The position numbers and the translations under genes are program-made. Shown here piece by piece: positions 42,549 to 47,783 of a stretch of DNA of 47,783 nucleotides. The DNA comes from a candidate division SR1 bacterium (GTDB lineage: Bacteria; Patescibacteriota; Gracilibacteria; Absconditabacterales; Absconditicoccaceae), in NCBI GenBank assembly GCA_026397395.1, contig JAPLUV010000034.1:1-47783 (forward strand). Reading direction: 5' to 3'. Within the stretch, counting starts at the first letter, position 1; each line of letters opens with the position of its first letter. The notes under the pieces were generated by a model, which was not told where the DNA came from, ran no database searches, and saw nothing but the letters and a program-made list of their open reading frames with translations.

Positions 42549-42704
42549 CACTGCATCAATATTAGCTAAACACCTCTAATTATACTCACAAACGCCAAAA
42601 AATGCAAAAAATGGCATATATTTATCCCCATGCGATTATTGTTGATTTTGTCTATTAAACTACTATAATGAGCCTACTCATATTTTAGTTTTTTCTATCG
42701 ACGA

Positions 42705-43109
42705 ATGACCTGATATATTCTTCTTGCTTTTATCCTCGGATGATGAATTGGGTATATAGTTTTTTACTTCAGATATCAGCACAAAGATACGGTGAATGAG
42801 CTGAGAAGTAACCTCAAAGAAGCTGCGAAAGAAATCCAATATCTCAGCAATGAGCTAGATGAATATGTTCAGCAAAATGCAATTCTCAAACAGAAGGTAA
42901 CCGAACTTTTGGAGAAGAATGACGACCTCAATGATGTCGTGGCAGAACTCAGTAAATATTATGTTCATTTGAAAAAAGCTGCAGAAAAAAGTACCGAGTT
43001 AAATAAATTTCTCCAGACACCAAGTCCAAATGTAGAAGAAAAAATGGAAGAGATACTCAAAGCGAATGGCAATTTCTGAGCACCGAGCAAAGAGAAAACC
43101 TTTTTTTAA
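42705..43109 (+). CDS. Membrane-anchored coiled-coil protein
   Basis: 134 codons. N-terminal helix GYILLAFILGGGIGYIVFYF (residues 3-22; three of its glycines are TGA), then a continuous heptad-patterned coiled coil from about 28 to 110 (LRSNLKEAAKEIQYLSNELD, LKQKVTELLEKNDDLNDVVA). Short polar C-terminus. The layout resembles small membrane-tethered rods such as RmuC N-termini or envelope-spacing proteins; no specific family. Divergent from the giant gene, with a 156-bp shared upstream region. Confidence 0.75.
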
Positions 43110-43245
43110 TCTTACAAATTATTCCGAATTATTCCAAATTATTCCAAAATAAATTTAGAATTTTAAAATTTTTTAATTCGTACATTGTTTTGTACATTTG
43201 GAACAATTTGTACATTCGTACATTCCTTTATCAAGCAGCCGAGCT

Positions 43246-43863
43246 ATGACCTATCAATCCAAACATATTCTTATCAAAGATCCCAAAGATGGTTACAATG
43301 CGGTCGCTGACCAGTATGGTAGTTTTCACGAGCATTTAAATGATTTTGATAAATGATTTTTTCTGAGATTGTTACCGAGAGAAACCGTAAATTTGGATGT
43401 CATTGATTTATGAGCAGGCGATGGAAGAATATATAAGCAATTGCAAAAATATCCGTTTAAAAGTTTCACTGCCTGCGACATTGCAGAAAAGCTTTTGAAA
43501 AAACACCCGGGGAAAAACGTTATCAAAACTGTCTGTGATTTGGAGTCTCCCCTGCCCTTCGCAGATGAATCCTATGATCTTGCGTTATGCTTTTTCGTCT
43601 TGGAACATATTGAAGATGTAGAAAGTTTTTTTGCGGAGTTATATAGGATAGTAAAAACGTGATGAACAGTCATTATGTGATATTTTCTCCAGAGACGTGA
43701 ATTTGTGTGGAAAGCCGACAAAGATCAGTTTAAGATTTCTTTGTACAGTCATAGAATCCAAGATATCCAGAAAGCTGCCGAGAAAGCATTTTTCCAGGTC
43801 AAGCTACATGATATTGTAGAGAAAGGTTTTCTTCTATGATGGGATATAGAATTGAAGAAATAA
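43246..43863 (+). CDS. SAM-dependent methyltransferase (type 11-like)
   Basis: 205 codons. Class I fold: motif I VNLDVIDLGAGDGRIYKQL (about 45-63), acidic residue in FTACDIAEKLLKKH, motif II DLESPLPFADESYDLALC, FFVLEHIEDVESFFAELYRI and GGTVIMGYF. Cofactor-binding Gly residues partly TGA (DLGAGDG). Substrate unknown; could be quinone, lipid or small molecule. Repeat copy F begins 15 bp after its stop. Confidence 0.85.
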
Positions 43864-43878
43864 CCCCACCAGTGCGGT

Positions 43879-43982
43879 GTCATCCCGGTGTTATTTGCGA
43901 GTTTACGAGCATGCGACCGGGATCTCAGTTGCTTCTTTTTTATCATTAAGATTCCGGCCGCAATCCGGGGCGCCGGAATGAC
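43879..43982. repeat. Two-module palindromic repeat, copy F (tandem)
   Basis: Module 1 GTCATCCCGGTG...ACCGGGATCTCA (43879-43926; tip TGCGAGTTTACGAGCATGCG, shared with copy C) followed by module 2 TAAGATTCCGGCC...GCGCCGGAATGAC (43947-43982). Confidence 0.85.
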
Positions 43983-44023
43983 AGGAGCGGTGGGGCGGAC
44001 GAGATATTGAGTTGAAAAAATAA

Positions 44024-44452
44024 TTATATTTTTTCTCGTGAAGCAATTGGTCCAGAAATTTGCATAAATAAAGGATGAGGCTGAATGCTTTTTTCTTTTT
44101 GATTTTGCTTATGTTTGTCTGGTGTCCTGGTTTGGAGTTTGGATTGCAATCGCTGGTATTCATAGATGATTTGTCATTCTGTAATACTAATCTTGGACTG
44201 CACTTTCACATGATTGATTTTTGACTGATCAAAAACATATCATCTCTTCTTTGCTTCCTCATATATATGGTACAAATAAGCATCAATATATTGTGCAGAA
44301 TTTTTTTGTACTTTAAACCTCTCCAATTGCGGATGTTGTGTATATCACTTCGTCTTGCCTGCTAATACTTTCTTCGCCAAAAGTCACTCTCTTCGCACAG
44401 CAAGCAGTCATTGTCTATCAAGATAAGATGGATGAATGGATCGTAGTCTCAT
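44024..44452 (-). CDS. Pyrimidine-dimer DNA glycosylase/UV endonuclease (DenV type)
   Basis: 142 codons. Start MRL[W]SIHPSYLDRQGLLAV (bracket CGA) with V[W]REGLLAKKVLAGKTKGY (CGA) and THPQLERFKVQKNS-like TQHPQLERF; then YIDAYLYHIYEEAKKRGYVF. This matches the T4 endonuclease V family, which nicks DNA at UV-induced dimers, and includes the Arg and Glu-containing N-terminal block used in catalysis (Glu in REG near 23). The C-terminal 40 residues (LQTRTPDKHKQNQKEKSIQP) are a divergent basic tail. Stands alone on the minus strand. Confidence 0.88.
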
Positions 44453-44568
44453 GGAGATATAAAAATTAAACATAAGTATAGTATATATTTTCTATTTCAA
44501 AATAAAACAAAAGCTGATAAAGAAATTTCAGTACCAGCCTTGTTGTAGAAATACAATTAATAAGTTCA

Positions 44569-44997
44569 TTAGCTGCCTATCATTTCAAGATAGGCTTGTT
44601 TTTTTGCGATTTTACTCATAATCTTTTTAATTTCTTTGGGCCTGTTTGCCGTAATTACATCAAAATCCTTTGGAGATTTGTTTTCTGTGTTTTGTTTGTA
44701 TAGAGCTTCATGTTCTTTAATTTTCTCATTAAGCTTTTCTAACTTTTTCTTAATGTCCCGTATTCTACCGTAACGGAAACGATCATTAAGCAGTAGTAAA
44801 AGGCTCATACCTAATGCAGATGTTACAGAAATTGGTATACAAATAAACCAATAGTGTCTAAAAGAATTACCTGATAGGAGAATAAATGATCCTATAACAA
44901 AGAATATTGATGATAATGTTGGCCACACCCACCAAATCAGAGAGAGCGCTAAATATCCTCTCTGTCTTCTGTTTAAAAAATCTTGTTTTGTTTTCAT
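44569..44997 (-). CDS. Two-helix membrane protein with C-terminal coiled coil
   Basis: 142 codons. Two membrane helices (YLALSLIWWVWPTLSSIFFV, about 15-45, and YWFICIPISVTSALGMSLLL, about 50-72), then a charged helix (IRDIKKKLEKLNEKIKEHEA) and a basic C-terminus. No TGA among a few Gly codons. A 2TM-plus-coil layout occurs in small proteins linked to histidine kinases, but I do not recognise a specific family. Confidence 0.65.
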   Translation of the reverse strand: MKTKQDFLNRRQRGYLALSLIWWVWPTLSSIFFVIGSFILLSGNSFRHYWFICIPISVTSALGMSLLLLLNDRFRYGRIRDIKKKLEKLNEKIKEHEALYKQNTENKSPKDFDVITANRPKEIKKIMSKIAKKQAYLEMIGS

Positions 44998-45084
44998 CGT
45001 CGTTATCTTTTTATTTTATTTTTATTTAATATCTTTTCTATATTTTTATATATTTCATTATATAAGTCAATAACACTTTCCCGT

Positions 45085-45176
45085 TGAAACGCTAGCGTTT
45101 TTTTGTATAACGACGAAGCGTTAAAGCGACTAAACGTTTAAGCGTTTGTGCGTTTATTCGTTTAAGCAAAAATTGT
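45085..45176. repeat. Simple repeat around GCGTTT/AAACGC
   Basis: Perfect palindrome AAACGCTAGCGTTT (45087-45100), then degenerate AAGCGTT, AAACGTTTAAGCGTTTGTGC and GTTTATTCGTTTAAGC units. Lies in the divergent region between the small membrane protein and ileS. Confidence 0.55.
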
Positions 45177-45217
45177 TTAGAATTAGTTTATTTTTAGATA
45201 TATTTACTCTATTCGTT

Positions 45218-47783
45218 ATGGAACAGAAAGAACTTATGCAATGAGTCAAAGATTATTGGCAGGAGCACAACATTTTTCAGAAATCTCTGGATCAGAGATC
45301 AGATACCTTTCAGATTGCCACCTATGATGGACCGCCTTTTGCGTCTGGATCTCCTCACTTTGGTCATGGACTGGTTGGAGCGATGAAAGATGCGTTCTTG
45401 AGATACAAGACGATGAAGTGATACAAGGTCAATAGAGACCGATGATGGGATTGTCATGGATTGCCAGTTGAAAAAGCTGTAGAAAAAGCTTTGGGACTTG
45501 ATGGGAAAAAAGATATTGAAGAAAAACTCTGAGTAGAAAAATTCACCGAAGCGTGTAGAGCATATGTCGGCAAGACGGATCAAGAATGGAGAATCTTCGT
45601 TGATAGTATCGGCAGACGAGCTGATATGGATCATGCGTATTATACGATGAATCTGGATTTCATGGAATCTATCATCCGAGTCTTTCAGAATATGTACAAT
45701 CAGAATCTCGTATACAAATGATTTAAAGTCCAACGATGTTGCCCAAGCTGTGCGACATCATTATCTAACTCTGAAGTAAATGAATGATATAAGGATAGAC
45801 AGGATCCTGCAATTACGATAAAGTTTAAAGTCACTAATGATCAGTTTGATAAAAGTAAATATGAAAGTACAGATGATAATTTTGTACATGTGGTAGATTG
45901 TGTTATAAAAAAAGAGAAGAAAATTCTTATGCAGTATCATAAAAGATGACAATGTTATGTATTCCCTTGAGGGAAAGTTGATGCATGAGAAGATATTCTC
46001 TATACCGTAAAAAGAGAACTTAAGGAAGAACACGATTTGGATGTCGTATCAATCAAAGAACTTGGAAATTTCAAAAAAATCATCAAATGACGATTACATT
46101 GTATGCATATGGTAGAAGTCGAAGTAACGGGAGAAGCTAAAAATCTAGAACCAGAAAAACATCCACAGATGATACGAGCGGAGATTATTCCGTCTGATAA
46201 TTCCTTATGATTTGCGGTAAAAATTGATGGAACGATAGTAGATGATGACTTTGAGATTATGAATCAATTTTATGATCTGTATGCTTATCATCATCAAATT
46301 GCTCAACAAATTTCTGATGAAAAAACTGATGTAAACATCCTCGCATGGACTACCACTCCACGAACGCTTCCTAGCAACATGTTTCTTGCTGTCGGAAAAC
46401 ATATTCATTATTATATGGTCTTTGATAAGAGCGCCAAAGAATATTATATCCTCGCTGAAGCTTTGATAAAACAATATTATAAAAATCCAGATGAATATAT
46501 TTTGATAAATATTTTGAAATGAGAAGACTTGGTTTGAATAACCTATGAGCCACTTTTCCCATTTATCAATCAAAGCAAAATAGATCAAAAATACAAAGAT
46601 CAATTTTTCAAAATTATTCCAGCAGAATTTGTCAGTACAGAAGATGGAACCGGAATCGTTCATATGGCGCCATGATTTGGTATAGAAGATTTTGATGCTG
46701 TCGCTCAATTTTTACCAAGAGATGATTCCAAAGATTGGCTCTTTATGCCCGTAAATGAATATGGCGAATTTACCGACGATGTTCCTGATTGGAATGGACA
46801 AAGTGTTTTTGAGGTAAATAAAGAAGTGATTACGAGATTAAAAAATGAAAAAAAACTTATCGGACAAAAATCCTATAGTCACTCGTATCCGCATTGTTGG
46901 AGATGTGAGACGCCGTTGATTTCTAGAGCGTTGACGAGTCGATTTATCAAAGAACCAGAACTGACGTCCATCACGGTACCCAACGCTGAGAAGATCTGAT
47001 TTGTTCCTGAATCTGTGAAAAATAGATTTATCGATACCTTGAAATCTGCTCCCGATTGGAATCTCAGTAGAAATAGATATCGAGGTTCTCCGCTCCCTAT
47101 ACGGGAGAAAGTCGAAAGTCCAAAGTCTATAAAGTCCTTAAAGTCCAAGACTTGATGACCTGATGACTTGATGACCTTACAGACCGACGATAGGATTGTG
47201 ATAGGAAAATTGGATGAATTGTACGAACGAAGCAAAACATGATCCAAAAATTTAACGAAGCTTATGTTCCTAAGACATGCGAATAGCAATTATAATTTCC
47301 ATCATTTGGAAGATAGTAGATGAAATGCTGTATTGAGCGAAGAATGAAGAGCTCAAGCGATCAACTTAGTAACTGATTTGCAGGACACATTAGATGATCT
47401 CAACGATGTTGTCTTTATTCTCTCTCCACTCCAAATAGATTTTCTTACCATACAACCATATTTTGAAAAAATATTTGATACGGCTACTGCGAAGAAAATT
47501 AGAGATAATTATTATGATGTAGTAGAAAAATATCACAAATTATTTGATGAAAAAAAATTATATGACTATATTATTAGTTCTGGAGATAAAAATAGATTTG
47601 AGATTGGGAAAAATATCTATGTAGATTTTAGAACCATGGAATTATTCCTTCCCGACTACCAAGATAAGGAATATGATGGTTTATCAATTCTCTGGAATAC
47701 TACTAAACATGGTCCGAACTGAGAATCTGTAGAAGAACTTTATCAAAGAACGGAATGATACCTTCTTGATACTACCAAAATAT
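45218..47783 (+). CDS. ileS: Isoleucyl-tRNA synthetase with inserted Nudix and histidine-phosphatase-like domains (3' end beyond window)
   Basis: 855 codons visible. Catalytic start PPFASGSPHFGHGLVGAMKD (HIGH motif form H-F-G-H), GWDCHGLPVEKAVEK, CCPSCATSLSNSEVNEGYKD. Residues ~227-337 are a Nudix domain (VFPGGKVDAGEDILYTVKRE, LKEEHDL), inserted in the editing (CP1) region before ILAWTTTP[W]TLPSN and GTGIVHMAPGFGIEDF. Then SYPHCWRCETPLISRAL, TS[W]FIKEPE and LSRNRY[W]GSPLPI[W] (brackets CGA/CGG). After a short simple-repeat insertion and IGKLDELYERSKTG comes a histidine-phosphatase-like domain (KLMFLRHANSN, LSEEGRAQAINLV, ILSPL...; GESVEELYQRTEGYL). KMSKS lies beyond the edge. Charges tRNA-Ile; the inserts' roles are unknown. 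Confidence 0.95.

Noticed and set aside
37793-42565. Numerous plus-strand open frames rich in Phe, Ile, Tyr and Ser
   Set aside because: They are antisense shadows of the 1623-codon minus-strand gene, whose Lys/Glu/Asn-rich codons read as Phe/Ile/Ser on the other strand.
12866-43982. Repeat family as a CRISPR array
   Set aside because: Copies are kilobases apart, palindromic and modular, with no regular spacers or cas genes.
45087-45104. Palindrome AAACGCTAGCGTTT plus T-run as a terminator
   Set aside because: No plus-strand gene ends upstream of it; it belongs to a simple-repeat tract between divergent genes.
1-47783. Reading TGA as Trp (code 4) or as stop (code 11)
   Set aside because: TGA falls at invariant Gly positions (EGDSAGG, CGxGxC, SAGE, DTPGH, Nudix box), not at Trp positions, and stops there would split every housekeeping gene.
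1-47783. tRNA or rRNA genes, including a suppressor-like tRNA-Gly(UCA) or a Trp tRNA with UCG anticodon
   Set aside because: I searched for T-loop and acceptor patterns by eye and found none; absence by eye is not proof.

Overview
The window comes from an ultrasmall candidate-phyla-radiation bacterium of the Absconditabacteria (SR1)/Gracilibacteria type. The decisive evidence is the genetic code. In almost every long gene TGA is an in-frame sense codon at invariant glycine positions (GyrB TOPRIM motif, ferredoxin CGxGxCGxC, CtpA SAGE, the Nudix box in IleRS), and genes end only at TAA or TAG. A second recoding is visible: CGA, and at least one CGG, sits where conserved families have tryptophan (RpoD YATWW, GyrB QLWxTTMDP, superoxide dismutase, IleRS TTTPWT/SWFI/RNRYWG/PIPIW, MutY LPWR, DenV MRLWS), while conserved arginines use AGA, CGT and CGC. 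Arg-to-Trp recoding of CGA/CGG has, as I recall, been proposed computationally for Absconditabacterales, which would place the genome there. All coordinates below use TGA = Gly.

Layout. 1-2.0 kb: a glycosyltransferase cut by the left edge and a frame-broken polysaccharide flippase. 2.2-4.8 kb: a TPR lipoprotein and a membrane protein. 4.9-12.8 kb: three paralogous cell-surface proteins with C-terminal SLH-like domains, one carrying 13 tandem ~66-residue repeats. 13-18.2 kb: an envelope block with a membrane-anchored HExxH peptidase, a PLD-family protein, a lysozyme-like protein and an acidic exported protein. 18.3-24.6 kb: rsmI, mutY, DUF1294, a PQ-loop-like membrane protein, lepA split into two genes around an opposite-strand gene, and ruvA. 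25-35.3 kb: rpoD, gyrB, elp3, a small HExxH protein, superoxide dismutase, a GIY-YIG protein, yraN, a CtpA-type protease, a 2Fe-2S ferredoxin, a small sigma factor and HU. 35.3-42.5 kb: two unknown minus-strand loci, one a single 1623-codon frame with an amidoligase-like segment. 42.7-47.8 kb: a membrane coiled-coil protein, a methyltransferase, a DenV-type UV endonuclease, a small membrane protein, and an ileS truncated by the right edge that carries an inserted Nudix domain and an inserted histidine-phosphatase-like domain.

Non-coding layer. A two-module palindromic repeat family (modules GTCATCCCGGT..ACCGGGATCTTA and TAAGATTCCGGC..GCCGGAATGAC) occurs six times, nested, tandem or as single modules. 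Short-period simple repeats fill many gaps and also appear in frame inside mutY, elp3 and ileS. Several loci (flippase, SLH paralogue 3, the 36.6 kb gene, the tail of the giant gene) show frame breaks, which may be decay or assembly indels.

I see no tRNA, rRNA, CRISPR array or transposase. Function calls rest on motif recognition by eye; no search was run.
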